A stretch of DNA of 7,804 nt from Ferroglobus sp964463865 (lineage in GTDB: Archaea > Halobacteriota > Archaeoglobi > Archaeoglobales > Archaeoglobaceae). This document shows, one piece after another, positions 1 through 7,047 of this stretch (its first letter is position 1; each line of letters starts with the position of its first letter). The stretch lies in assembly GCA_964463865.1 (NCBI GenBank), contig CAYXDX010000072.1:1-7804 (forward strand), written 5' to 3'. Under the pieces are notes generated by a model. That model searched no databases, had not been told where the DNA came from, and saw only the letters and a list, made by a program, of their open reading frames with translations. The position numbers were made by a program, and so were the translations under genes.

Positions 1-2316
1 GCTCCTCACGAAACCCCTCGCCTTCGCCCCGAGGTCTCCCGGTTTGAAGTGCGGCAAAGTCCTGTTGCTGTAGGCGTAACCTCTCTTTATCCTCTCACCT
101 CTGACAGACTGCTGTCCTATACAAGCGGCCATCTGAGTTAAGTTAAGCATAGAACCTCTCGCTCCGCTCACAGCCATGATCACCGCAGAGTTGTCCATAC
201 CGAGATACTGGCTCGCTATTTTACCCGCCTGATCTCTCGCCTTTCCGAGAACCTGCATTATCTTCATTTCGAGCGTCTCTTCCAGACTCCTGCCAGGCAT
301 AGGTTCAAGGTTTCCTGCCTTGTATGCCTCTATCAGCTCTTCCACTTTCTTCTCGGCTTCATTCATTACCTCCTCTATCTGCTCCCTCGCCTCCTTGGGT
401 ATGTCTTCGTCGTCTATACCGACTGTAAACCCGAAGAACATTATTGCCCTGATCGCAAGCTGAGTCATGTTGTCGATGAACTTCCTCGCTTCGTCGTTCC
501 CGTATTTCCTCACGATTTCGTCTATGATTATTCCTTTAAACGCTCCAACGGCTTTTTCGTCGATCGTTCCCTTGATCAGCTCTCCGTTCCTTATGATCAC
601 GTAAGCGTCGTGCGGACAGTTTTCGCCCTCACACTTCTCGCAACCCTGACAGATTTCTGCTCTGAATTCGAGAGTTATGTCTGGCAAAATCATGCTGAAA
701 ATCTGCTTGCCAGTCCACTTACTGTCGTATTTCGGCTCCGGAATTTTCTCGACGTCAAGAGGTTTTATCAGCTCTATTACCTCCTCTTTCGTGAACAGCT
801 TTTCTCCTCTCGTGAGGAGGTAAAGACCGGAGATGTGATCGTGGATTCCGCCTATAATCGGCCCTCCGAACCTCGGCGAAAGTATGTGCTCCTGAACGGC
901 CATTAAGATCTTAGCCTCAGCCTGAGCCTCTATGCTCTGAGGCACATGCAAGTTCATCTCGTCTCCGTCGAAGTCCGCGTTGTAAGGAGGACAGACCGCC
1001 GGATTTAGCCTGAACGTCTTGTAAGGCAACACCCTGACGTAGTGCGCCATTATGCTCATTCTATGAAGCGACGGCTGTCTGTTGAACAGAACTATGTCCC
1101 CGTCCTTGAGCTGCCTCTCGACTATCCACCCAGGCTCGAGTTTCTCCGCGAGCTCCTCCCTGTTCGAATCTATGACTCTGATCCTCCTGCCGTCGGGTCT
1201 TATGACGTAGTTCGCCTTTGGATGTTCTCTCCTCAGGATGTATTCTCTTGCCTCCTCTATGTTGTTCGGAGTCACGTAGATTGGAACCGTAAGCTCTTCG
1301 GCGATAACCTTCGGAACACCGACTTCGTTGATGCTCAGGTTAGGATCTGGGCTTATGACAGTTCTCGCAGAGAAGTTTACTCTCTTACCGCTCAGGCTAC
1401 CTCTGAACCTGCCCTCTTTACCTTTAAGTCTCTGTGCGAGAGTTTTGAGCGGTCTTCCGCTTCTGTGTCTCGCGGGAGGAATTCCACTTACCTCGTTGTC
1501 CAAATACGTGGTGACGTGATACTGGAGCAGCTCCCAGAGGTCTTCCAAAATTAGTTGCGGCGCTCCGGCTTCCTTGTTCTCGAGGAACCTCTGGTTGATT
1601 CTGATTATGTCGACAAGCTTGTGCGTCAAATCGTCTTCGCTCCTCTGCCCGGTCTCAAGAATTATCGACGGTCTGACGGTTACAGGTGGAACGGGCAAAA
1701 CCGTTAGGACGAACCACTCAGGGCGAGTAGCTTTCGGATCTATTCCAAAAGCCGGCAAGTCTTCGTCCGGAATCTTCTCCAGCCTTTCCCTCACATCTTT
1801 TGGCGTTAGCTTGTGATCGTTTTCGTAGTAGAACGTCGGTTTCTCGAACTTCACCTCTATTTGATCGGCTCCGCAGTGAGGACACTTCTTAACAGCCTTC
1901 GTAACTCTAAATACCTCCTTAACGACGTCGTCGTAGTTCTGACCCAACTTCTTCCTCTTCTCGATCTCCGCTATGTATTTGTCTCTCCTCTCGTCTTTCA
2001 GAAGTATCCTTCCACACTCTCTGCACGTCGCGTTCAGCAGCCTCGCTATGAGTTTCGCATAACCCACGTGAATTACCGGAGCCGCAAGTTCAATGTGACC
2101 GAAGTGTCCGGGGCACTCGCCAGCTTTACCGCCGCAGGTTTTACACCTCAAACCCGGGTCTACGACTCCAAGCCTCGGATCCATTAATCCTGATTCGATC
2201 GGATACCCGTCATCGGAGTAAGTTTCGGGAGTGAATATCTTGGCCACGCTCATTCTTCTGATTTCCTGGGGGCTTAAAACTTCGAACTTTATCGCGGCGA
2301 TCCTCTTTGGAGTCAT
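1..2316 (-). CDS. rpoA1: DNA-directed RNA polymerase subunit A' (RpoA1), 3' end cut off by the window edge
   Basis: N-terminal two thirds of the archaeal counterpart of bacterial beta' / eukaryotic RPB1; it carries the catalytic Mg site. The frame is open from ATG 2316 to base 1 (772 codons); archaeal A' is usually about 880-900 aa, so roughly the last 110-130 residues, including the trigger loop, lie outside. Visible landmarks: an N-terminal zinc site C58-x2-C61-x6-C68-x2-H71, a second zinc site C98/C101 with C145/C148, the metal-A signature NADFDGD at 446-452, an extra cysteine cluster C556/C559/C562/C567 with H569, and the start of the bridge helix (GARGS at 718-722, then the LTQMAACIGQQSVRG stretch). 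These landmarks share one frame, so no net frameshift separates them. The ATG follows the rpoB1 stop by 11 nt, with a GAGGTG ribosome site overlapping that stop. No intein or intron is seen. rpoA2 is expected next, beyond the edge. Confidence 0.98.
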   Translation of the reverse strand, partial: MTPKRIAAIKFEVLSPQEIRRMSVAKIFTPETYSDDGYPIESGLMDPRLGVVDPGLRCKTCGGKAGECPGHFGHIELAAPVIHVGYAKLIARLLNATCRECGRILLKDERRDKYIAEIEKRKKLGQNYDDVVKEVFRVTKAVKKCPHCGADQIEVKFEKPTFYYENDHKLTPKDVRERLEKIPDEDLPAFGIDPKATRPEWFVLTVLPVPPVTVRPSIILETGQRSEDDLTHKLVDIIRINQRFLENKEAGAPQLILEDLWELLQYHVTTYLDNEVSGIPPARHRSGRPLKTLAQRLKGKEGRFRGSLSGKRVNFSARTVISPDPNLSINEVGVPKVIAEELTVPIYVTPNNIEEAREYILRREHPKANYVIRPDGRRIRVIDSNREELAEKLEPGWIVERQLKDGDIVLFNRQPSLHRMSIMAHYVRVLPYKTFRLNPAVCPPYNADFDGDEMNLHVPQSIEAQAEAKILMAVQEHILSPRFGGPIIGGIHDHISGLYLLTRGEKLFTKEEVIELIKPLDVEKIPEPKYDSKWTGKQIFSMILPDITLEFRAEICQGCEKCEGENCPHDAYVIIRNGELIKGTIDEKAVGAFKGIIIDEIVRKYGNDEARKFIDNMTQLAIRAIMFFGFTVGIDDEDIPKEAREQIEEVMNEAEKKVEELIEAYKAGNLEPMPGRSLEETLEMKIMQVLGKARDQAGKIASQYLGMDNSAVIMAVSGARGSMLNLTQMAACIGQQSVRGERIKRGYAYSNRTLPHFKPGDLGAKARGFVRS

Positions 2317-2327
2317 ATTCTAACACC

Positions 2328-4142
2328 TCACGCTTTATCTCCGAGTATCAGCCTCGGAGCTATCAGCATCGACTTCAACTCGTCGAGCAGTAGCTTGAAC
2401 GCGTAGCTCATCTCAATCTTATGAATGTTGCTCTCGTCGTCGCAGACCTTACAGTAAGCCGTCTTCCTCTTGTAATCGTAAGTGGCGATGTGACCGCAGT
2501 TACCGCAAACCCAGACTTCGACCTTGTCTGACTCCTCAAGGAGTCTGTCCTTAAGCAGCAAAGCTGCACCGTGCCCTATTAAGACGTCTCTCTCCATCTC
2601 TCCGAACCTCAATCCTCCCTTCCTCGACCTGCCTTCGGTCGGCTGTCTCGTGAGTATCTGCACCGGACCTCTGCTCCTCGCGTGTATCTTGCTTGAAACC
2701 ATGTGATACAGCTTCTCGTAGTAGATAACTCCGACGAATATCTCCGCCACGAACTTCTTTCCTGTGATACCGTCATACATAACTTCCTTGCCAGTGTAGG
2801 AGAAGCCGTATTTCTTGAGAGTCTCTCTCAGGTCTTCTTCTTTTTCTCCATGGAATATCGTCCCGTCAACTCTTCTCGCTTCGATTGAACCAACTTTACC
2901 GCCGATCATTTCGAGGACGTGACCGACGGTCATTCTCGAGGGGATCGCGTGGGGGTTTATGATCATGTCCGGGACGATACCGCTTTCCGTGAACGGCATG
3001 TCCTCTTCCGGAACTATGAGTCCGATAACCCCTTTCTGACCGTGCCTCGAAGCGAACTTATCGCCGAGTTCCGGAATCCTCTGATCTCTAACCCTAACCT
3101 TCGCGAGCTTCGAACCGTTTTCGGAGAGCGTTAAAAAGACCGCATCTACTATCCCGCTTTCGTTACTCCTCATCGTGACGGAAGTCTCTCTCCTCTTCTG
3201 CGGAGACACTTCAAGTCTCGTCGGCTCTTCAAGGAACCTTGGAGGTGATGTTTTACCTATTAAAACGTCGTCCGGACCGACTTCAGTTTCCGGGACTACA
3301 AGTCCATCCTCGTCGAGGTGAATGTAGGCTTCAGCCCCTCTGTATCCGTTTATGTCCGACGGAGGAATTTCGAACTTGTCCTCCTGGCCTCCGGGATACC
3401 TTATCTCCTCGGCTTCGTAAGTTCTGTAGAAGTGCGACCTCGCCAGCCCTCTTTCTATGCTCGCCTTGTTGAATATCAGCGCATCTTCTATGTTGTAACC
3501 CTCGTAACTTATCACAGCCACGACGAAGTTCTGTCCAGCTGGCCTCTCGTCGTATTTGATCTCAAGCTGAGTGTCGGTGGTGACTATCGGGATCTGAGGG
3601 TAGTGCAAGAGGTAAGCTCTCGTGTCAGCCCTCAGAGGCAGGTTAGCGTAAGGGATTCCGAGGCTCTGCTTGATCATGGCTGCACCCATCGTGTTTCTTG
3701 GCGAAGCGTTGTGCTCCGGATACGGAATACTGCCCGTGCATATACCGACGATGAGCGACGGGTCGAGTTCTAAATGCGTGTGTTCCTCCGTAAGCTCTTC
3801 CTCGTTAACAGCTATGTAAGCGTTCTCTTCCTCCTCGGCGTCGAGGAACTCTATCCTCCCCTGCCTCACGAGGTCGTCGAAGGTTATTTCACCTTTCTTC
3901 AGCTTCTCTATGTGCTTTTCAGTCACGAGCGGTTTTCCGTTTTTAACAACTATCAACGGCCTCCTCGCCCTCCCGGCGTCGGTGTTTATCCTGACCTCGT
4001 TCGAGTCCGGGTAGTAAGCAACGTTAACCTGATTGCTTATCCTACCCTTCCTCCTGAGCTCCCTTATCTGCTCGGCGAGAGTCTTACCGTCCTCGACGAA
4101 TCCTACGAGAGCTCCGTTAACGTAAACCCTACACTTCCTCAT
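2328..4142 (-). CDS. rpoB1: DNA-directed RNA polymerase subunit B' (RpoB1), C-terminal half of split B
   Basis: 604 aa, the usual size for the C-terminal part of a split archaeal second-largest subunit (bacterial beta / RPB2 counterpart). It forms the hybrid-binding and wall domains, the clamp anchor and part of the active centre. Landmarks: GYNIEDALIFNKAS (216-228), the strongly conserved LGDKFASRHGQKG (359-371), the RSRGPVQILTRQPTEGRSR run (489-507) followed by GGLRFGEMERD (509-519), and a C-terminal zinc ribbon C546-x2-C549-x14-C564-x2-C567. It starts 6 nt after the rpoB2 stop, and an AGGTGATG ribosome site spans that stop (TGA at 4151-4149), so translation is probably coupled. The gene ends with TGA 11 nt before rpoA1. 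No truncation or missing motif is seen. Confidence 0.98.
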   Translation of the reverse strand: MRKCRVYVNGALVGFVEDGKTLAEQIRELRRKGRISNQVNVAYYPDSNEVRINTDAGRARRPLIVVKNGKPLVTEKHIEKLKKGEITFDDLVRQGRIEFLDAEEEENAYIAVNEEELTEEHTHLELDPSLIVGICTGSIPYPEHNASPRNTMGAAMIKQSLGIPYANLPLRADTRAYLLHYPQIPIVTTDTQLEIKYDERPAGQNFVVAVISYEGYNIEDALIFNKASIERGLARSHFYRTYEAEEIRYPGGQEDKFEIPPSDINGYRGAEAYIHLDEDGLVVPETEVGPDDVLIGKTSPPRFLEEPTRLEVSPQKRRETSVTMRSNESGIVDAVFLTLSENGSKLAKVRVRDQRIPELGDKFASRHGQKGVIGLIVPEEDMPFTESGIVPDMIINPHAIPSRMTVGHVLEMIGGKVGSIEARRVDGTIFHGEKEEDLRETLKKYGFSYTGKEVMYDGITGKKFVAEIFVGVIYYEKLYHMVSSKIHARSRGPVQILTRQPTEGRSRKGGLRFGEMERDVLIGHGAALLLKDRLLEESDKVEVWVCGNCGHIATYDYKRKTAYCKVCDDESNIHKIEMSYAFKLLLDELKSMLIAPRLILGDKA

Positions 4143-4148
4143 GAAACA

Positions 4149-5621
4149 TCACCTTTTGATGGGTTCGACGCCGAGAGAGTACAGGATGTTCAAAACCTCC
4201 TTTTCGTCAACTCCTACACTCACCTCAGCGTACTGAGCAAAGTTCTTCACGAGACCACAGTTCGGTCCTTCAGGGGTTTCGTTAGGGCATATTCTACCCC
4301 ACTGAGTGGGGTGAAGGTCTCTCGCTTCGAAGTGAGGCTGAGATCTGGAAAGAGGAGAGACTACTCTTCTCAGGTGAGAAAGGAGAGACATGTAGTTGTG
4401 CCTGTCGATCAGCTGAGAAACTCCCGTCCTTCCTCCAACCCAGTTTCCGGTAGCCATCGGGTGCATAAGTCTGTCGGTCAAAACGTCGCTTCTCACGGCG
4501 GTGCTCATTCTCAGCTGCCTTCCTCTAACCTTCGCCCTTTCAAGCTGATACTTCACGTCCTTAATCAGCCTCAGAAAAGCTACTCTGAAGATTTCTTCCA
4601 TAAGATCTCCAGCAAGCTTTAACCTCTTGTTAGCGTAATGGTCTTTGTCATCTTCCATCCTGTAGCCGAGATATAGCTCGAAAACAGCCTCAGCCATCCT
4701 CGCGAGGAAGAACGCTTTCGCCCTTCTCGCCTCCCTCTCCGTTCCGATGTGAGGTAAGAAGTAGTGATCTATTACCTGATTCGCCCTTTCGATTCTATAC
4801 TCCTTACTCTGACCGGGAGCTACTCGCCTGCCGATGTAGTCTATCGCTTCCTCTTCCGTCTCAACCTCAGCAACTTCTACGTTTTCGAGCATGAACTTCA
4901 TTATCTCTGGATCTTCGCTCACCATCTCGACTATCTCCTGGTCGCTCTCCACTCCGAGCGCTCTCATCATGACGACGAACTGTATCGGTTTGGGAATCTG
5001 CGGAAAAGTGACTTCAAGTATATTGTTTCTGTTCCTCTCTACGACGACCAGCGCCCTATACCCGGAGCGCTGGCTGAAACACTTCGCGACTTCAACCGGT
5101 TCTCCGTATTTCTCCTCCCTCTCGAGAATTATCTTGTTCGGAGCAAGGTCTTCAAGCGTTACCAAAGCTCTCTCGCTCCCGTTTATTATGAAGTATCCGC
5201 CGGGGTCGAGAGGGTCTTCCCCAAACTTAGCCGGGTCTTTGACGCCGTAGAGATTGCAGATTTTCGACTTAACCATCACGGGTAGCATTCCTATCTTTAC
5301 CCACTCCTCCTGCTGCGGAGCTCCCTCGTCTACGACTTGGCACTTCAGCCAGATCGGAGAGGCGTACGTTAGGTTCCTCAACCTCGCCTCCACTGGATAA
5401 AGTAGGTGCTCCGTTCCGTCAGCCTCCTTCACTTTTGGCCTGTCGAGTTTTACCTCGCCTAAGATTACGTACGTGTCCTCGATGTCGAGCTCTATTACCT
5501 TCTGCTCGTCTATCACTTTCTGAAGCCTCTCATCGATGAACCTGTTGAACGAGTCGAGCTGGTGCCTGACGAGTCTGTCGTGGGTAAAGTAAGCCCTCGC
5601 CAAAACACGCCTATCTAACAT
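4149..5621 (-). CDS. rpoB2: DNA-directed RNA polymerase subunit B'' (RpoB2), N-terminal half of split B
   Basis: 490 aa, matching the N-terminal moiety of archaeal B (protrusion, lobe, fork regions). The family opening MLDRRVLARAYF...LVRHQLDSFN is present. Other landmarks: GGYFIINGSERALV (141-154), RNRNNILEVTFPQIPKPIQ (196-214), DDKDHYANKRLKLAGDL (324-340), and the fork region with GGRTGVSQLIDRHNY (396-410), the HLRRVVSPL stretch (416-424) and GRICPNETPEGPNCGLVKN (442-460). The split from B' comes about 30 residues after NETPEGPNCGL, where methanogens, haloarchaea and Archaeoglobus split the gene; the two products reassemble in the enzyme. ATG 5621 is chosen because it gives the conserved N terminus and follows a GGGGTGG ribosome site by 7 nt. 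It lies 50 nt after rpoH. Confidence 0.98.
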   Translation of the reverse strand: MLDRRVLARAYFTHDRLVRHQLDSFNRFIDERLQKVIDEQKVIELDIEDTYVILGEVKLDRPKVKEADGTEHLLYPVEARLRNLTYASPIWLKCQVVDEGAPQQEEWVKIGMLPVMVKSKICNLYGVKDPAKFGEDPLDPGGYFIINGSERALVTLEDLAPNKIILEREEKYGEPVEVAKCFSQRSGYRALVVVERNRNNILEVTFPQIPKPIQFVVMMRALGVESDQEIVEMVSEDPEIMKFMLENVEVAEVETEEEAIDYIGRRVAPGQSKEYRIERANQVIDHYFLPHIGTEREARRAKAFFLARMAEAVFELYLGYRMEDDKDHYANKRLKLAGDLMEEIFRVAFLRLIKDVKYQLERAKVRGRQLRMSTAVRSDVLTDRLMHPMATGNWVGGRTGVSQLIDRHNYMSLLSHLRRVVSPLSRSQPHFEARDLHPTQWGRICPNETPEGPNCGLVKNFAQYAEVSVGVDEKEVLNILYSLGVEPIKR

Positions 5622-5671
5622 CTAACAACCACCCCAAATCCTTCTTCCAGTCCCAAAAACACCGAACGAGA

Positions 5672-5679
5672 TCATATAA
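5672..5679 (-). promoter_or_regulatory. Possible internal TATA box for rpoB2
   Basis: The octamer TTATATGA covers the last codons and stop of rpoH on the minus strand. A start about 26 nt downstream (near 5650) would leave a leader of about 28 nt that still contains the GGGGTGG ribosome site of rpoB2. The 50-nt rpoH-rpoB2 gap is the largest in the operon, which makes an internal promoter possible. No clear BRE precedes it, so this may be chance. Confidence 0.22.
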
Positions 5680-5902
5680 CCAGTCTGTAAACGATACTTT
5701 TACCGGCAGTCTTGCTCTCTCTTATAATTCGCACAACATCTCCAGGCTTAGCACCGATTTCCTTAGCGATAGGATCATCGGCCCTAATCTTCGGTAAATC
5801 CTCTTTCCTTATACCGAGTACTTTCAAAAGCTCCTCAACTTCTTCCTTACTCAACAGCTCGTGTTTCGGGACGAGTATGTGGTCTTGAAGCTTAAATTTC
5901 AT
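5672..5902 (-). CDS. rpoH: DNA-directed RNA polymerase subunit H (RpoH)
   Basis: 76 aa, the normal length for archaeal subunit H, which corresponds to the C-terminal domain of eukaryotic RPB5 and sits at the lower jaw of the polymerase. Family features are the opening ...DHILVPKHELLS (about 7-18), the helix SKEEVEELLKVLGI (18-31), the LPKIRADDPIA segment (37-47) and the C-terminal beta region with GAKPGDVVRIIRES (50-63) and YRLVI at the end. It is the first gene of the RNA polymerase operon and precedes rpoB2 by 50 nt, the standard archaeal order. The ATG follows a strong AGGAGGT ribosome site by 5 nt. The upstream neighbour on the same strand is tRNA-Lys, only 32 nt away. Confidence 0.97.
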   Translation of the reverse strand: MKFKLQDHILVPKHELLSKEEVEELLKVLGIRKEDLPKIRADDPIAKEIGAKPGDVVRIIRESKTAGKSIVYRLVI

Positions 5903-5907
5903 GTCCG

Positions 5908-5914
5908 ACCTCCT
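5908..5914 (-). promoter_or_regulatory. Strong ribosome binding site of rpoH
   Basis: AGGAGGT on the minus strand lies 5 nt before the rpoH ATG. It fixes the start and implies an mRNA leader, unlike the leaderless-looking genes to the right. The whole tRNA-Lys to rpoH gap is 32 nt, so any separate rpoH promoter would have to lie inside the tRNA gene. Confidence 0.85.
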
Positions 5915-5934
5915 CTTAATGGAGATGAAAGTAG

Positions 5935-6008
5935 CGGGCTCGACGGGATTTGAACCCGCGACCGACGGGTTAAAAGCCCGTCGCTCTGCCTGGCTGAGCT
6001 ACGAGCCC
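5935..6008 (-). tRNA. tRNA-Lys, anticodon UUU
   Basis: A complete 74-nt cloverleaf on the minus strand. The acceptor stem is GGGCTCG with CGAGCCC (7 bp), with discriminator G at 5935. The D stem is GCTC/GAGC with a GG in the loop; the anticodon stem is ACGGG/CCCGT with loop CTTTTAA, giving anticodon TTT at 5974-5972. The variable loop is 5 nt; the T stem is GCGGG/CCCGT (one G-U) with loop TTCAAAT. CCA is not encoded and no intron is present. It sits 32 nt upstream of rpoH on the same strand and diverges from tRNA-Glu. Confidence 0.97.
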
Positions 6009-6041
6009 ACCCACCAGTAATTCACCTCAACATGCTAACTG

Positions 6042-6056
6042 CTTTTAAGAGTTTCG
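6042..6056 (-). promoter_or_regulatory. BRE/TATA promoter of tRNA-Lys (and probably the rpo operon)
   Basis: On the minus strand CGAAACT (BRE-like, purine-rich) is followed by the TATA-like CTTAAAAG. With the usual spacing of about 26 nt, transcription would start near 6019, about 10 nt before the tRNA. It is the best promoter candidate upstream of the minus-strand block. A weaker A/T-rich stretch near 6062-6070 is an alternative. Confidence 0.55.
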
Positions 6057-6080
6057 GACGCGATAAATACTTTACCCCAC

Positions 6081-6096
6081 CCAAAAGTATTATAAA
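6081..6096 (+). promoter_or_regulatory. BRE/TATA promoter of tRNA-Glu
   Basis: CCAAAAG (BRE-like) followed by TATTATAAA. The TATA centre is about 28 nt before position 6121, so transcription should start at or a couple of bases before the mature 5' end. This is the cleanest archaeal promoter in the window. Confidence 0.72.
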
Positions 6097-6120
6097 CCCA
6101 CAACCTTGATGCACTTTTAA

Positions 6121-6195
6121 GCTCCGGTGGTGTAGCCCGGCCAATCATACCGGCCTTTCGAGCCGGTGACCCGGGTTCAAATCCCGGCCGGAGCA
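6121..6195 (+). tRNA. tRNA-Glu, anticodon UUC
   Basis: A complete 75-nt cloverleaf. The acceptor stem is GCTCCGG/CCGGAGC, with discriminator A at 6195. The D stem is GTGT/ATAC (one G-U) with a 13-nt loop containing GG. The anticodon stem is CCGGC/GCCGG with loop CTTTCGA, giving anticodon TTC at 6157-6159. The variable loop is 4 nt; the T stem is CCGGG/CCCGG with loop TTCAAAT. No encoded CCA, no intron. It converges with the EVE-domain gene, whose stop codon is 22 nt downstream. No T-run follows the tRNA. Confidence 0.97.
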
Positions 6196-6217
6196 TACCC
6201 TAAATTCTGAAGTCGAC

Positions 6218-6658
6218 TTACGAACCTTCAAAGATCAGCCTGTAGTCTTCTTCAGGAATCTCCCTCATCGCCTTACCCATTAGATGCCCGCTCCACTTCT
6301 TTTTGTTCGTTATGAACTTAAGCTTAGGAATTAGCGGTTTGAACTCGATCGGCTTGTCGAAGATCTTGATCAGCTTTATCTCGATTCTCCAAGGGAATGT
6401 CTCGTTACCCATGCCCTTTGGAGCTTTAAAGATCTTCGTTGAGTCTTTAAAAGGCTCCGAGACGACCTCGTAAGCCGCAACAATTCTCGGTTCTTTGACT
6501 TCGTCTCTGCTTCTCTCCTGCTTGAGGTATATGAGAAGCTTATCGCCGGGCTTTACCTTAGCTATCGTGTTCTTATGTCTTTCAGCGACGCCCCAGACGT
6601 TTTTCTGCTTTATGACCTTCCAGTTGTCTTCTGTGGTTATGCAGAGCCAGTAAGCCAT
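6218..6658 (-). CDS. EVE domain protein, UPF0310 family (PUA-like fold)
   Basis: 146 aa, full length for the single-domain archaeal family typified by Pyrococcus PH1033. The opening is YWLCIT, followed by NVWGVAERHKNTI (20-32), KPGDKLLIYL (36-45), an E-P-R-I-V-A strand (56-61), FPWRIEIKL (88-96) and a conserved tail with KFITNKKKWSGHLMGKAMRE (114-133) and IPEEDYRLI (134-142). EVE domains belong to the PUA/YTH/ASCH group, and several members bind modified bases in DNA or RNA; the ligand of this archaeal branch is not established to my knowledge. The ATG at 6658 lies about 30 nt after a TATA-like box, so the mRNA is probably leaderless or nearly so, and no ribosome site is visible. It ends in TAA facing tRNA-Glu. 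The family assignment is firm; any RNA-related function is inference. Confidence 0.9.
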   Translation of the reverse strand: MAYWLCITTEDNWKVIKQKNVWGVAERHKNTIAKVKPGDKLLIYLKQERSRDEVKEPRIVAAYEVVSEPFKDSTKIFKAPKGMGNETFPWRIEIKLIKIFDKPIEFKPLIPKLKFITNKKKWSGHLMGKAMREIPEEDYRLIFEGS

Positions 6659-6683
6659 GTTAAATTTGATGTAAGCAGAATTA

Positions 6684-6695
6684 CCTAAATTTTTC
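6684..6695 (-). promoter_or_regulatory. BRE/TATA promoter of the EVE-domain gene
   Basis: The minus strand reads GAAAAATTTAGG: an A-rich BRE-like part followed by a TATA-like AATTTAGG. A start about 26 nt on would fall near 6661, 0-3 nt before the ATG at 6658. It lies in the 77-nt spacer shared with the divergent 103-aa gene. Confidence 0.5.
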
Positions 6696-6705
6696 TATCA
6701 TAACG

Positions 6706-6714
6706 CTTTTATAA
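6706..6714 (+). promoter_or_regulatory. TATA promoter of the 103-aa gene
   Basis: CTTTTATAA, centred about 26 nt before ATG 6736, places the transcription start at or next to the start codon, so the mRNA is predicted to be leaderless. No ribosome site is visible before the ATG. The BRE part is weak. Confidence 0.55.
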
Positions 6715-6735
6715 CTCCAATCGCAACCCGAAACT

Positions 6736-7047
6736 ATGCCGTCTCTTTCGGAACAGATATACAATCTTCTTGAAAACTACGACTACTCGTCCAATCCAGA
6801 GGAAAGAATCAGATTCCTGCGAGGAATAATAGGCAGACTCTCCAGCGTCTTTTACGGTAGCGAAAAAGAGGAAATCTACGCAGACGTTCTCAAAAGGCTG
6901 AAAATAAGGTTAAGAGAGTTAAGAGAACAAATTGCGGAAAGCGAAAAGCTGGAGCCGAAGCTGTGGCAGTATTTAATGAATAGCCTTGACGAAATTAGGG
7001 ACGAAGTCGAGAGAATAGCCGTAAAGGAAGGGGTGATCGAAAAGTAG
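6736..7047 (+). CDS. Hypothetical 103-aa alpha-helical protein
   Basis: I do not recognise a family. The product is highly charged and lacks cysteine and histidine, transmembrane segments or a signal peptide. It looks almost wholly helical: an N-terminal helix (about 3-15), a helix with an I/L pattern (21-40), a long E/K/R-rich helix with heptad-like leucines and isoleucines (43-72, possible short coiled coil), and a last helix around 74-97 containing LWQYLMNSLDEIRDEVERIA. A helical bundle or a coiled-coil oligomer is plausible. The start is ATG 6736, the first in frame after a TATA box at leaderless distance. The gene is expected to be real because codon use resembles its neighbours and it fits exactly between a promoter and a T-run. 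It precedes the nicotinamidase gene by 28 nt on the same strand, with no clear functional link. Confidence 0.8.
   Translation: MPSLSEQIYNLLENYDYSSNPEERIRFLRGIIGRLSSVFYGSEKEEIYADVLKRLKIRLRELREQIAESEKLEPKLWQYLMNSLDEIRDEVERIAVKEGVIEK

Noticed and set aside
610..2187. Several plus-strand open frames of 60-170 codons opposite rpoA1
   Set aside because: rpoA1 is continuously open with all its motifs on the minus strand; these are shadows with no start signals or domains.
3241..3260. GTGATG-containing stretches in the rpo genes as further C/D sRNA boxes
   Set aside because: None is followed by CTGA at 10-13 nt or by a second C'/D pair; they are ordinary coding sequence.
3774..4622. Long open frame (282 codons) on the plus strand across the rpoB1/rpoB2 junction
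   Set aside because: It is antisense to two certain genes and crosses their boundary. Its product is a low-quality mix of R/S/P/L with no motif, and the openness follows from codon bias on the opposite strand.
1..5621. Intein, intron or frameshift in the RNA polymerase genes
   Set aside because: All conserved motifs occur in frame at expected spacing and subunit lengths are normal; the B'/B'' break is the standard archaeal gene split, not damage.
5947..5954. T-loop TTCAAAT of tRNA-Lys as an rpoH TATA box
   Set aside because: This is the universally conserved T-loop sequence and needs no promoter explanation; there is no BRE before it.
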